Assembly: GCA_902788645.1 (NCBI GenBank)
Contig: CADAKW010000012.1
Location: 1 to 38,373, forward strand
Reading direction: 5' to 3'
Length of the DNA stretch: 38,373 nt
Origin: an uncultured Lachnospiraceae bacterium
GTDB taxonomy: Bacteria; Bacillota; Clostridia; Lachnospirales; Lachnospiraceae
A program made the position numbers and the translations under genes. Under the pieces are notes generated by a model. The model did no database searches. It worked only from the letters and a program-made list of their open reading frames with translations, and had not been told where the DNA came from. Numbering within the stretch: position 1 is the first letter of the stretch; each line of letters opens with the position of its first letter. Below, one piece after another: positions 25,557 to 34,309 of this stretch.

Positions 25557-27035
25557 TTAATGCTCATACCAGCCTACGATGCCCGGCGTCAGATTGATAT
25601 TGATCTGCTTGACCTCCTGATACTCCTCCATTCCATGGACGCCAAGCTCCCTGCCGATACCGCTCATCTTGTAGCCGCCCCAAGGCGCCTCATTGAAGGT
25701 TGGATTATAACAGTTGATCCATGTGATTCCAGCACGGATCTCACTGATCACACGGTGTGCTCTGGTGATATCTGAGGTAAATACAGCGCCCGCCAGACCA
25801 TAAATGGTATCATTTGCCATGTCTATGGCTTCCTTCTCTGTTTTGAAGGTCTGAATCGTCACAACCGGTCCAAAGATCTCCTCCCGGACGATCTTCATAT
25901 CCGGCGTACAGTTGTCAAAGATCGTTGGACGGATAAAGTAGCCCTTGGCACATTCGCCCTCGGTATAACGCTCTCCGCCGGTTACCAGCGTGGCTCCCTC
26001 ATCTACGCCGCTCTTTATGTAAGAAAGGATCTTTTCCATATCCTTCTCGGTGATGACCGGACCAAGATCCGGATTATTTACCGGATTGCCAATAGTCATT
26101 GCCTCCGCCTTCTTTTTCAGACGCTTGACAAATTCATCATGAATGCTTTCCTCAATGATAATACGGGAACCTGCTGAACAGACCTCTCCCTGATTAAAGA
26201 AGATTCCGATCATTGCCCACTCTACCGCACCATCCAGATCGGCATCTGCAAAGATCACGTTTGGTGACTTTCCACCAAGCTCCAGACCAATCTTCTTGAC
26301 ATTGGTTGCTGCGGCACGCATGAGACTCTGACCGACTCTGGTGCTTCCGGTAAAGGTGATCATATCCACATCCTTATTCTCGCCCATCTCGGAGCCAACC
26401 TCCGCATCTCCCTGCAGCAGATTAACACAGCCCTTTGGAAGTCCTGCTTCTTCAAAGATCTCAAACAGCCGGATCGTAGAAAGAGGTGCCTTTGGACTCG
26501 GCTTAAATACAATACTGTTTCCCGCTGCCAATGCCGGTGCCAGCTTCCATACTGACATCAAAAACGGATAATTCCATGGCGTGATCTGTGCACAGACACC
26601 CACCGGCTCCCTTGTCTCATAGGAATGCATCTTGCCGAAACCGTCATTCACCTCATAAACGCCGCCATGTGGCGTCTTGCAGAGACCGGCATAATACCGG
26701 AAGCAGTGGATTCCGTCACTGATATCTCCCTCTGCCTCGCGAAGAGGTTTTCCGTTATCCAGGGTATCCATCATCGCCAGCTCATCGGCATATTTTTCGA
26801 TCAGACCGGCAATTTTTAATATGATATCTCCCCTTGTCTGGGAATCCATATCACGCCACTCTCTTGTTTCGTAGAATGATTTTTTTGCTGCGGCAATGGC
26901 AAGTCTGGTATCCTCCACACTACTCTCATACACCTTGTCGATCACTTCTCCGGTTGCCGGGTTGATCACATCAAAGGTCTTTGCCATGCTGCCGGTCACC
27001 CATTCCCCATCAATATACATTTTTTTTGCTTCCAT
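25557..27035 (-). CDS. NAD(P)-dependent aldehyde dehydrogenase (betaine/aminoaldehyde type)
   Basis: 492 residues of the classical ALDH fold. It has TPWNYP for cofactor/substrate positioning, ITFTGSTRVG in the nucleotide site, the general base in LELGGKSPN, and nucleophile C286 in GEVCSAG. The sequence resembles betaine-aldehyde and 4-aminobutyraldehyde dehydrogenases. Its place at the end of a potABCD-like cluster suggests an aldehyde derived from polyamine breakdown, for example 4-aminobutyraldehyde; this is context-based. No amine oxidase or aminotransferase is present here to make the aldehyde. The ATG at 27035 is chosen over the one at 27050 because GGGAGGA lies six bases before it. Confidence 0.9.
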   Translation of the reverse strand: MEAKKMYIDGEWVTGSMAKTFDVINPATGEVIDKVYESSVEDTRLAIAAAKKSFYETREWRDMDSQTRGDIILKIAGLIEKYADELAMMDTLDNGKPLREAEGDISDGIHCFRYYAGLCKTPHGGVYEVNDGFGKMHSYETREPVGVCAQITPWNYPFLMSVWKLAPALAAGNSIVFKPSPKAPLSTIRLFEIFEEAGLPKGCVNLLQGDAEVGSEMGENKDVDMITFTGSTRVGQSLMRAAATNVKKIGLELGGKSPNVIFADADLDGAVEWAMIGIFFNQGEVCSAGSRIIIEESIHDEFVKRLKKKAEAMTIGNPVNNPDLGPVITEKDMEKILSYIKSGVDEGATLVTGGERYTEGECAKGYFIRPTIFDNCTPDMKIVREEIFGPVVTIQTFKTEKEAIDMANDTIYGLAGAVFTSDITRAHRVISEIRAGITWINCYNPTFNEAPWGGYKMSGIGRELGVHGMEEYQEVKQININLTPGIVGWYEH

Positions 27036-27050
27036 AATAAATCCTCCCAT

Positions 27051-27155
27051 TTTATATTTCTGGTTTACGTTATTTTAATTGCTATTTGCGGTGTAATCAC
27101 ACTTCAACCCACAGACCGCCGCAAAATCAGCGGCTAGAGTCTGCAAAACCAGTAA
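27051..27155 (-). other. Intergenic region with hairpins between potD and the aldehyde dehydrogenase
   Basis: GCCGC/GCGGC with flanking AGAC/GTCT forms a stem near 27112-27142, and GTGT-AATC-ACAC lies at 27091-27102. No T run follows. These may stabilise the potD mRNA end; no promoter is evident. Confidence 0.3.
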
Positions 27156-28220
27156 TCAGTTTTTCAACTTGTTCCACATGTCGTTGTAGACCTTCAATGT
27201 ATCTGTATCAAGATTTGTTACAAACTCACCTTTTTCAAATACATCGGCCGGTATATTCTTTGCCTCGTTCTCACTGTAATCCTTATTGGCTGCAACTGCT
27301 TTTTCATTAACATTGAGATAAGGGAACTCCTCAATCACCTTACCTGCCACCTTGTCATCACACATATAATTGATAAACTTCATTGCATTGTCAAAGTTCT
27401 TTGCTCCCTTGGAAATTGCCCAGTTATCAATAAACTTATAAGCGCCCTCCTCCGGGAATACGATCTTGATCGCAGAATTTTCTTCCATGGCAAGCGCAAT
27501 CTCTGCTGCCCAACAGTAGCTTACATTACAATCTCCGCTGATCAGGGATGACTTCGGGCTGTCACTGTCATAGACCGCAATGTTATCCTTTAAGGTCAGC
27601 AGCTTATCAGAAACTTTGGAAAGCTGTGATTTATCCGTCTCATTCATGCTGAGTCCCATGCTTCTCTCTGTCATACCGATCACGGCTCTGTAATCATCCA
27701 GTGCCACGATCTGTCCCTTTAATGACCCATCAAAAAGATCCTTATAGCCCTTAATATCTGTCTTTACCTTATCTGTATTGACACCGATCGCCGCAACGCC
27801 GCCCTGATAAGGAACAGAATATACATTGCCCGGATCATATGACGGATCCAGATACTGCTTACCGATGTTGGAAAGGTTTGTCAGCGCATCCTGATCCAGC
27901 TTCTCTAACATGCCCTGCTTGATCATGGACTCTACCATATAATCACTTGGCTGTACGATATCATAGGTTCCCTCGTCCTCGGATTTTACCTTTGCCAGCA
28001 TATCCTCATTTGAGGAGAAGGTAGATACATTCACCTTGATGCCATATTCCTTCTCAAAATCACTGATCACAGAATCCGGTACATATTCTGTCCAGATAAA
28101 CAGGTTCAGCTCTCCGTTCTCTGCCTTTTTGCTGCTGCCGCAGCCGGTCAGACTCACGGAAGTTCCAAGCAATGCCAGTGATAACATAACGCTCATTACT
28201 CTTTTCCCATATCTCATCAT
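27156..28220 (-). CDS. potD: Spermidine/putrescine-type substrate-binding lipoprotein
   Basis: A periplasmic-binding-protein-like lipoprotein that captures substrate for the PotABC importer. A signal peptide ends in the lipobox LTGC (Cys27 from the chosen start). The mature part begins ELNLFIWTEYVPDSVISDFEKEYG (broken), the hallmark of the PotD/PotF family, with YDIVQPSDYMVE and VPYQGGVAAIG further on. Ligand (putrescine, spermidine or another cation) is not certain. The open frame starts at a TTG (28241), but I prefer the ATG at 28220 behind GGTGA. It is the last transporter gene of the cluster and precedes the aldehyde dehydrogenase. Confidence 0.92.
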   Translation of the reverse strand: MMRYGKRVMSVMLSLALLGTSVSLTGCGSSKKAENGELNLFIWTEYVPDSVISDFEKEYGIKVNVSTFSSNEDMLAKVKSEDEGTYDIVQPSDYMVESMIKQGMLEKLDQDALTNLSNIGKQYLDPSYDPGNVYSVPYQGGVAAIGVNTDKVKTDIKGYKDLFDGSLKGQIVALDDYRAVIGMTERSMGLSMNETDKSQLSKVSDKLLTLKDNIAVYDSDSPKSSLISGDCNVSYCWAAEIALAMEENSAIKIVFPEEGAYKFIDNWAISKGAKNFDNAMKFINYMCDDKVAGKVIEEFPYLNVNEKAVAANKDYSENEAKNIPADVFEKGEFVTNLDTDTLKVYNDMWNKLKN

Positions 28221-28264
28221 AAAAATCACCATTCCTTTCAAAGCTGCAATTTCTTTGTTTCATC

Positions 28265-28282
28265 TGTACCATTTTTGGTACA
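28265..28282 (-). repeat. Hairpin between potC and potD
   Basis: A perfect 7-bp stem TGTACCA/TGGTACA with a four-base loop. Hairpins at this point often protect or limit mRNA so that binding protein is made in excess over permeases; no T run follows. Confidence 0.4.
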
Positions 28283-28308
28283 TACGACCTGAATCATTTT
28301 TTTCAGAT

Positions 28309-29109
28309 TTAACTCATCTTCTTTTTGAACAGATTCCCTTGTGTAAGTATAACGAAAATGATCGTACCTACCAGGATCAGAGAAGATAACGCATTTACGT
28401 CCGGTGCGACTCCACTCTTGATGCTTGCCATAACCTGTAACGGATATGTCATGGTATTGCCGTTTACAAAGTAGCTTATGATCACGTCATCAATGGATAA
28501 CGTAAATGCCAGAAGTGCGCCCGCCGTAATACCGGGCTTTAATACGGGAAGTGTGACCTCCCAGAAGGTACGGAACCGGTTGGCTCCCAGATCCATGCTT
28601 GCCTCCTCAATGGAAATATCATAGCCGGATAATCTCGCCCGGACATTGAAGATCACATATGGCACACAAAACGTCACATGGGCAATGATCAATGTCAACA
28701 TTCCTCTTGGGATCGATACCTTTGCAAAAACCGTCAGAAGAGAAATACCCATGACGATCTCCGGGATCACCACCGGAATATAGAGAAGGCCGTCGATCAC
28801 ACTCTTTCCCTTAAACTTATATTTGTACATTCCGATCGCGCCCAGCGTACCAATGATGGTTGCCAGTATGGTTGTTACCAGCGCAATGATCATGGTATTG
28901 CCGAAGGCGGTCAGCAGTGAGGTATTGTCAAACAGCTTGAAATACCAGTCAAATGTAAATCCCTTCCAGGTCAGATACGGCTTGCTGGTGGTTGCATTGA
29001 AGGAATTGACCACCACAACTGCAATCGGCAGAAACAGCACGATATACACAATGCCGCACAAAATCTTTCCAAATACACTTTTGGTACGTAATCTCGCTTT
29101 TCTTCCCAT
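28309..29109 (-). CDS. potC: Polyamine ABC transporter permease
   Basis: 266 residues, about six membrane helices, inner-membrane half of the polyamine importer. The cytoplasmic EAA loop reads EEASMDLGANRFRTFWEVTLPVL, which docks on the PotA ATPase. The N-terminus is basic, then a helix near KILCGIVYIVLFLPIAVVVV. It starts three bases after the potB stop, so the two permeases are translated together. Confidence 0.93.
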   Translation of the reverse strand: MGRKARLRTKSVFGKILCGIVYIVLFLPIAVVVVNSFNATTSKPYLTWKGFTFDWYFKLFDNTSLLTAFGNTMIIALVTTILATIIGTLGAIGMYKYKFKGKSVIDGLLYIPVVIPEIVMGISLLTVFAKVSIPRGMLTLIIAHVTFCVPYVIFNVRARLSGYDISIEEASMDLGANRFRTFWEVTLPVLKPGITAGALLAFTLSIDDVIISYFVNGNTMTYPLQVMASIKSGVAPDVNALSSLILVGTIIFVILTQGNLFKKKMS

Positions 29110-29112
29110 GCT

Positions 29113-29988
29113 CTACACCCCCAGACTATCCATGTCACCGCCGGTCTTCTGATACAGCTTTACAAGCACCAGGGTGATCACGATCAATATAATGGACAAC
29201 GCTGCTCCGAGAGGCCAGTTATTACCACTCTTAAACTGCCGCTCGATCAGATTTCCGATCACATCAGAGTTGCCGCCTCCCAGGATATTGGATACAAAGA
29301 AATATCCAAGACACGGGATAAATACCATAATACAGCCGGAAAATATTCCGCTTGCCGTCAGGGGAAGTACCACCGTAAGAAATGTTTTCCATCCCTTTGC
29401 TCCCAGATCTGAGGAAGCCTCAAGCAAGGTACTGTCCAGCTTTCCGATCGCCGTATAAAGAGGAAGCACCATAAACGGAAACAGACAGTAAACCATACCA
29501 AATACCGTTGTTCCCTGCTTAAACAAAAGATCTAACGGCTGGGATATAATATGTAACTTCATCAATACACTGTTGAGCCATCCGGAAGTCCCCAGGAAGG
29601 ATTTCCATCCATAAATACGGATCAGGGAATTGGTCCAGAAGGGAATGATCACCAGCATATAAAGAAGACTTTTGAACCGGCTCTTTGTCCGTGCAATAAT
29701 ATAAGTAAAGGGATACGCTACCAGAATACAGATCACGGTAGTCAACAGCGCGATCACCAGAGACTGCACATAGATCTTGATATAAGACGCATCCGCCAGA
29801 TGCTTATAATTGTCCACGGTAAAATGAAAGGTTACATTATAAAATTCATCAATACTGCAAAAGCTCATGACCAGAATATAGATCAGCGGAACTGCCACCA
29901 GCAGGATAAGCCACAGGGTTACCGGTCCTACCATGATCGCTGCAGGAAGTGTTTTTTCCCGAAATCGCTTTTTCGTCATAGAAATCAT
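29113..29988 (-). CDS. potB: Polyamine ABC transporter permease
   Basis: 291 residues with about six membrane helices, partner of PotC. The EAA-loop equivalent is EASSDLGAKGWKTFLTVVLPL. The VPLIYILVMSF first helix and a long periplasmic stretch (YNVTFHFTVDNYKHL) are typical of PotB. The ATG at 29988 follows AGGAGG by five bases. It lies 42 bases after potA. Confidence 0.93.
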   Translation of the reverse strand: MISMTKKRFREKTLPAAIMVGPVTLWLILLVAVPLIYILVMSFCSIDEFYNVTFHFTVDNYKHLADASYIKIYVQSLVIALLTTVICILVAYPFTYIIARTKSRFKSLLYMLVIIPFWTNSLIRIYGWKSFLGTSGWLNSVLMKLHIISQPLDLLFKQGTTVFGMVYCLFPFMVLPLYTAIGKLDSTLLEASSDLGAKGWKTFLTVVLPLTASGIFSGCIMVFIPCLGYFFVSNILGGGNSDVIGNLIERQFKSGNNWPLGAALSIILIVITLVLVKLYQKTGGDMDSLGV

Positions 29989-30030
29989 CCTTTCCTCCTT
30001 GATATTGGTACGAAAAATATCTCATTGCCC

Positions 30031-31167
30031 TTATGCCAGTTTAATATTTTCCATACTCTGATAGAAACGGTTATCCAGACTATGTATCAGCACGGCATCC
30101 TCCGGAACCCAGCAGATAAAGATCTTTTCTCCGATTGCCGGAAGCTCCTCTCCTGCCAGCTTCTCCATTTTGATCTCATTACCATTCGGCAAAACAGCAA
30201 TACATTTGATCACGGAACCAACATAAATATAATCCTTTACCATTGCCGGTACATTGAAGCCATCCACCGGCTCCGGAGAAAAATGCATCTTTTCCGGCCG
30301 TACCGAAACGGTGACAAATTCATTCACTGCAAAGCCCGTATTTTTCTCTACTCCCTCTTCTACGCTGCCGGAGGATGTGATCTCGCCATTCTCAATACTT
30401 ACCACTGCTCTGCCGTTTTCAATGGAACGGATCGTTCCGTCAAATACATTGGTCTCCCCGATGAAGGTTGCCACAAACTTAGTTGCCGGTCTCTCATAAA
30501 TCTCTGTGGGAGATCCGATCTGATCCATCACGCCATCGTGCATAATGGCGATCCGGTCGCTCATGGTAAGCGCTTCCTCCTGATCGTGGGTTACATAAAT
30601 AAAGGTGATGTTCAGCTTTTTCTGCAGCCGCTTTAACTCCAGCTGCATCTGCTTACGAAGCTTTAGATCCAGCGCACCTAACGGCTCATCCAGAAGAAGT
30701 ACCTTTGGCCGGTTGATCAATGCTCTCGCGATCGCCACACGCTGCTTCTGTCCACCGGACAACTGACTTGGATATCTTTTTTCAAAGCCTGCCAGCTGTA
30801 CCATCTCAAGCATCTCAAGCACCCGCTCTTTAATCTCCTTTTTCGGTACCTTCTTCATCCTGAGCCCGTAGGCTACATTGTCAAAAATCGTCATATGAGG
30901 AAATAATGCATAACTCTGAAATACCGTATTGACATTTCTTTCATATGGCTCCTTATCCTCAATGGGTTCTCCCTCAACCTTTATGGAACCGGTGGTTGGC
31001 TCCTCAAAGCCCGCGATCATCCGGAGGGTTGTTGTCTTTCCACATCCGGAGGAACCAAGAAGTGTTAAAAACTCGCCTTCCTCCACCTGCAGGTTGAGAT
31101 CCTTCACCACATGATTTGTTCCATATATTTTATTGACGTCCTTAATATCTACGATTGCGTTCTTCAA
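30031..31167 (-). CDS. potA: Polyamine ABC transporter ATP-binding protein (TTG start)
   Basis: 378 residues. Walker A GSSGCGKTT, Q-loop VFQSYALFPHM, signature LSGGQKQRVAIARAL, Walker B VLLLDEPLGALD and H-loop YVTHDQEEA are all present, followed by a C-terminal TOBE-like domain (about residues 240-360). It powers the PotBC channel. The only good start is a TTG at 31167, eight bases after GAGGTGA, so translation may be deliberately modest. It is downstream of the PII-like gene with no terminator seen in the 109 bases between them, suggesting one operon. Confidence 0.94.
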   Translation of the reverse strand: MKNAIVDIKDVNKIYGTNHVVKDLNLQVEEGEFLTLLGSSGCGKTTTLRMIAGFEEPTTGSIKVEGEPIEDKEPYERNVNTVFQSYALFPHMTIFDNVAYGLRMKKVPKKEIKERVLEMLEMVQLAGFEKRYPSQLSGGQKQRVAIARALINRPKVLLLDEPLGALDLKLRKQMQLELKRLQKKLNITFIYVTHDQEEALTMSDRIAIMHDGVMDQIGSPTEIYERPATKFVATFIGETNVFDGTIRSIENGRAVVSIENGEITSSGSVEEGVEKNTGFAVNEFVTVSVRPEKMHFSPEPVDGFNVPAMVKDYIYVGSVIKCIAVLPNGNEIKMEKLAGEELPAIGEKIFICWVPEDAVLIHSLDNRFYQSMENIKLA

Positions 31168-31276
31168 ATCACATCACCTCTTTATCAAACTCCTTTTGCT
31201 TCGGCTGCTTCCTGCTTATCTGAAACAATACACTTACAACTCTTTCATTCATCGGCGTTCTGCCATCTCAGCCACC

Positions 31277-31624
31277 TTACAGAACCTTGTTGCCACGCTC
31301 ACCGGTACGGATCCGGATAGCCTCCTCAATGTTTCTCACGAAGATTTTTCCGTCTCCCACATGACCCGTTGCCACCTTATCTCTTACCTCTGCGATAATG
31401 TCCTCCACCTTGGCGTCCTCAACCACTGCCTCAACTCTTACCTTAGGAAGCAGATTGATGTTGGTCTTAAAGCCCTTGATCTCATTGACTCCTTCCACAG
31501 CTCCCTTCTGGGCTCCACATCCCATAACTGTGGAGATCGTCATACCACCACATTTCTTTTCATCTAATATACTCTTTAATACTTCCAGCTTCTCCGGTCT
31601 GATAATTAACACGATCTCTTTCAT
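31277..31624 (-). CDS. PII-like signal protein without T-loop tyrosine
   Basis: 115 residues of the GlnB/GlnK family. The core is well kept: MKEIVLIIRPEKL start, Q39 region (GCGAQKG), LPKVRVE, TGHVGDGKIFV (ATP-site loop) and IRIRTGE. The T-loop is odd: it reads AVEGVNEIKGFKTNIN, about three residues longer than in E. coli GlnB, and lacks Y51. The whole protein contains no tyrosine, so uridylylation or adenylylation at Tyr is impossible. ATP/ADP and 2-oxoglutarate sensing could remain. Standing directly before potA, it may gate the polyamine importer or another partner, as PII proteins do with AmtB. The ATG has AAGGAGGG upstream. No amt or glnA is adjacent. Confidence 0.9.
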   Translation of the reverse strand: MKEIVLIIRPEKLEVLKSILDEKKCGGMTISTVMGCGAQKGAVEGVNEIKGFKTNINLLPKVRVEAVVEDAKVEDIIAEVRDKVATGHVGDGKIFVRNIEEAIRIRTGERGNKVL

Positions 31625-31664
31625 CGCAATGCCCTCCTTTTCATCAAAAAAATCTTTAACAATG

Positions 31665-31701
31665 TCAAAAAGAGGCCATTCGAAATTCGAATAGCCCCTT
31701 T
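31665..31701 (-). terminator. Intrinsic terminator upstream of the PII-like gene
   Basis: The minus-strand 14-bp stem AAAGGGGCTATTCG/CGAATGGCCTCTTT (two G-U pairs) is followed by a T run. It can end the luxR transcript, but a promoter-like pair lies just upstream of it, so it may also attenuate the PII-pot transcript. Confidence 0.75.
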
Positions 31702-31711
31702 GCTTGCGAAT

Positions 31712-31740
31712 AATATACTACAATAAAACCAACACTTCAA
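31712..31740 (-). promoter_or_regulatory. Candidate promoter for the PII-pot cluster
   Basis: Minus strand -35 TTGAAG (31740-31735), 17-base spacer, -10 TATATT (31717-31712). The predicted start lies immediately before the terminator hairpin. Confidence 0.5.
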
Positions 31741-31782
31741 TACCGCATTTTACCCATTTTCCTACTCCTTTCGGGTGATTTT

Positions 31783-32532
31783 CTACTCCTGTTCCTTGAC
31801 CAGTTTAAACATCTGTACCCTGTTGCGGATACCTAATTTGCGGTAGATATTTAAAATATGTTTCTTCAATGTATTCACCGTGATGGATAACTGGTCACAG
31901 ATCTGTGCATTCTCCATTCCCTGCAGCAACAGCCCCAGGATCGTCTGCTCCCGTTTCGTCAGATTATACTTTTTGACTGCCTCCGTCATGGTCATCTTCT
32001 CCTGCGCTGTCATCTGATGGGTTCTTTCCTGATAAAGCCGGTACGCCATATGATCCTTGAGCATATCCATCAGAAAAACATCCTCGTAGGTAAAATCCTC
32101 CTTGCCAATGGTGCGGTATAAGGTCACCACACCTAAGAAGGACTTATTCCTGCCAAAGATCATCTGCAGGGCATAATGCCAGTTGTTGGGCCGGTATACT
32201 CTCCGGTAATACTCTGTGTTGACTCTTTTTTCATCAGATATGATATCGGTCTCCCGGTAAACCATGCTGCGTCCGCTGAACATAATCCCCCTGCTGTAAT
32301 CAATGCTCTCATAAATATCCGACAGATCCTCATCACAATTGAAATAAACCGGCCGCTCCAGCCGCTCTTTCTCCTTTGACGACGCAAGATAAAAATCAGC
32401 ACTGTCAAAATCGATCACCGTCTTGATCTGTTCCAGAAACTGCCTGCGCATCTCGTCAAAATCATTTGTTGTATAGATTTTGTAAATAATACTGTTGAGT
32501 ACAAGCCAGTCATTTGTTTCAAAATTTTTCAT
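31783..32532 (-). CDS. LuxR-type transcriptional regulator with N-terminal sensor region
   Basis: 249 residues. The last 60 or so form a LuxR/FixJ helix-turn-helix: LTKREQTILGLLLQGMENAQICDQLSITVNTLKKHILNIYRKLG (in blocks). The first ~180 residues resemble a GAF-like ligand domain but without a motif I can name; there is no receiver aspartate pattern. It is likely an activator or repressor of the neighbouring PII-pot-aldehyde dehydrogenase cluster, or of the symporter gene. GGGAGGTGA precedes the ATG. It has its own promoter, with a terminator in between. Confidence 0.83.
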   Translation of the reverse strand: MKNFETNDWLVLNSIIYKIYTTNDFDEMRRQFLEQIKTVIDFDSADFYLASSKEKERLERPVYFNCDEDLSDIYESIDYSRGIMFSGRSMVYRETDIISDEKRVNTEYYRRVYRPNNWHYALQMIFGRNKSFLGVVTLYRTIGKEDFTYEDVFLMDMLKDHMAYRLYQERTHQMTAQEKMTMTEAVKKYNLTKREQTILGLLLQGMENAQICDQLSITVNTLKKHILNIYRKLGIRNRVQMFKLVKEQE

Positions 32533-32556
32533 CGGCTGTCACCTCCCAAAAATCCG

Positions 32557-32602
32557 AAAAAACAAAAAGTACGCAAAGAAGCTGACACATCTTTGCGTAC
32601 TT
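32557..32602 (-). terminator. Intrinsic terminator in front of luxR-type gene
   Basis: A 13-bp perfect stem AAGTACGCAAAGA/TCTTTGCGTACTT with a 10-base loop is followed by TTTTTGTTTTTT on the minus strand. It is positioned after a strong promoter and 25 bases before the luxR-type ATG. Confidence 0.88.
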
Positions 32603-32627
32603 AATTAAACTATGTAATTATGTATGA

Positions 32628-32655
32628 AGTATAGCACAAACGTAGTACTTGTCAA
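32628..32655 (-). promoter_or_regulatory. Promoter upstream of the luxR-type gene
   Basis: Minus strand -35 TTGACA (32655-32650), 16-base spacer, -10 TATACT (32633-32628). It lies after the symporter stop, so it does not serve that gene. Confidence 0.75.
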
Positions 32656-32709
32656 GTGTTAATTTGGACTGCGGCCATACGCAGCATGATCCAATCCTGT
32701 CACTTATCA

Positions 32710-34113
32710 CTACAGTCTGCCAAGGATTCTGTCCAGAAGTCCCGTGGACTGCAGGAACAGGATCACCATGATCACCGGCATAACAAACTTGATCATCACA
32801 ATATAGAGATGCTTTCTGGAGAATTTCCCATTGGGATGCTCCATCTCCTCGATCACCCACTTTGGCTTCACAAGCCAGCCCACCAGGATTGTGGAGAAGA
32901 TCGTGATAAACGGCATCAGGAAGCTGTTACTGATATAATCCATAATATCTAAGAGCTGTCCTGTGGTTCCGTTCGGAAGCGGAATCTCCAGGTAGAAGAG
33001 ACTGTAGCCCAAAGCGATCACGGCTGTTGCTGCCAGATAGATCACACCTAACACCAGTGTAGTTTTCTTACGCTCTGTATGGAATATCTCCATACAGTTA
33101 GCCGTAATAGACTCCAGCACAGAAATACAGGAGGTCAGTGCCGCAAATGCTGCCAGCAGGAAGAAGATCAGACCGATCACCCTTCCGGCGGTACCCATGG
33201 CATAAAATGTCTTTGGCAGTGCCACAAACATCAGGCTTGGTCCTGCAGACATACCATCCATACCGGAAAATGCATAAATTGCCGGTATGATCATAACACC
33301 CGCCAGAAATGCAACCGCCGTATCCACAACCTCAATCTGGGCAACAGACTTGTTCAGATCCACATCCTTCTTTACATAAGAGCCATAGGTGATCATAATA
33401 CCCATAGATACACTCAGCGAGAAGAACAGCTGGCTCATGGCATCCAGTGTCACCTGCAGGAATCTGGAAACCGTCAAGCCCGACACGTCCGGTATAATAT
33501 ATACCTTCAAACCATCAAGTCCTGTCCGTACCACTCCGTCCGCTCCCTTTGATTTCAATGTCAGAGAGAAGATTGCAATGCCAACTACCATGATAAGAAG
33601 TACCGGCATAATAAACTTGCTGCAGCGCTCAATGCCGCCCTCCACGCCGTTGTAAACGATCAAAGCCGTTACCAGCATGAAGATCAATCCAAACCATACC
33701 GAAGAAGTATTGGTGATAAAACTTGTAAAATAAGAATCCTTCGCTGCATCTCCACTGGCCCCTGTGAGAAATACAATAAAATATTTCAGGATCCAGCCAC
33801 CGATGACCGCATAATATGTCATGATCAGCACCGGTACCATAAAGGTCAGAAAGCCCAGCTTTTTCCAGCCGGGACGCATGGTCTCGTATGCCTTAATGGC
33901 ACTCTGTCCCGTCTTACGTCCAATGGAAATATCCGTCGTCAGCAGGGTAAAACCAAAGGTAAGCACAAGCACCAGGTAAATGATCAGAAATAATCCACCA
34001 CCATCTCTCGCTACCAGATAAGGGAAACGCCACAGATTTCCCACTCCTACAGCACTTCCTGCTGCTGCCAGAACAAATCCGATCTGGCCACTAAAATTAC
34101 TTTTCTTTTTCAA
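32710..34113 (-). CDS. Neurotransmitter:sodium symporter (NSS/SNF) family transporter
   Basis: A sodium-coupled amino acid or amine importer of the LeuT type, 467 residues from the chosen start, with about 11-12 membrane helices. The first helix carries the family signature AAAGSAVGVGNLWRFPYL, whose unwound centre binds sodium and substrate; GGGLFLIIYL follows. The substrate cannot be read. The frame is open to 34179, but a promoter -10 lies inside that extension and AAAGGAG stands eight bases before the TTG at 34113, so I use this TTG start. It is monocistronic. Confidence 0.9.
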   Translation of the reverse strand: MKKKSNFSGQIGFVLAAAGSAVGVGNLWRFPYLVARDGGGLFLIIYLVLVLTFGFTLLTTDISIGRKTGQSAIKAYETMRPGWKKLGFLTFMVPVLIMTYYAVIGGWILKYFIVFLTGASGDAAKDSYFTSFITNTSSVWFGLIFMLVTALIVYNGVEGGIERCSKFIMPVLLIMVVGIAIFSLTLKSKGADGVVRTGLDGLKVYIIPDVSGLTVSRFLQVTLDAMSQLFFSLSVSMGIMITYGSYVKKDVDLNKSVAQIEVVDTAVAFLAGVMIIPAIYAFSGMDGMSAGPSLMFVALPKTFYAMGTAGRVIGLIFFLLAAFAALTSCISVLESITANCMEIFHTERKKTTLVLGVIYLAATAVIALGYSLFYLEIPLPNGTTGQLLDIMDYISNSFLMPFITIFSTILVGWLVKPKWVIEEMEHPNGKFSRKHLYIVMIKFVMPVIMVILFLQSTGLLDRILGRL

Positions 34114-34160
34114 TTTTTCTACTCCTTTTACATTATTTCCGTTAAAAACTGATAAAATCC

Positions 34161-34189
34161 ATTGTACCATATCCCCCAAAGAGAATCAA
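34161..34189 (-). promoter_or_regulatory. Promoter of the sodium symporter gene
   Basis: Minus strand -35 TTGATT (34189-34184), 17-base spacer, -10 TACAAT (34166-34161). Confidence 0.65.
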
Positions 34190-34224
34190 CGAGTATCCAT
34201 TACAAACATTTTTTAGCATGAAAC

Positions 34225-34264
34225 CGGGCAGAAGACAATCCATTCACGGATCATCTTCTGCCCG
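34225..34264 (-). terminator. Hairpin terminator after the HMA protein gene
   Basis: An 11-bp perfect stem CGGGCAGAAGA/TCTTCTGCCCG with an inner ATCC/GGAT pairing lies 46 bases after the stop. The T run is weak (GTTTCATG), so efficiency is uncertain. Confidence 0.6.
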
Positions 34265-34309
34265 ATTCTAACAGCTTCTTCCCATTACGGAAAAATGCTG
34301 ATATTTACT

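Noticed and set aside
29800..30636. 278-codon plus-strand open frame over potB and potA
   Set aside because: Antisense shadow of two clear ABC transporter genes; composition is unlike a real protein.
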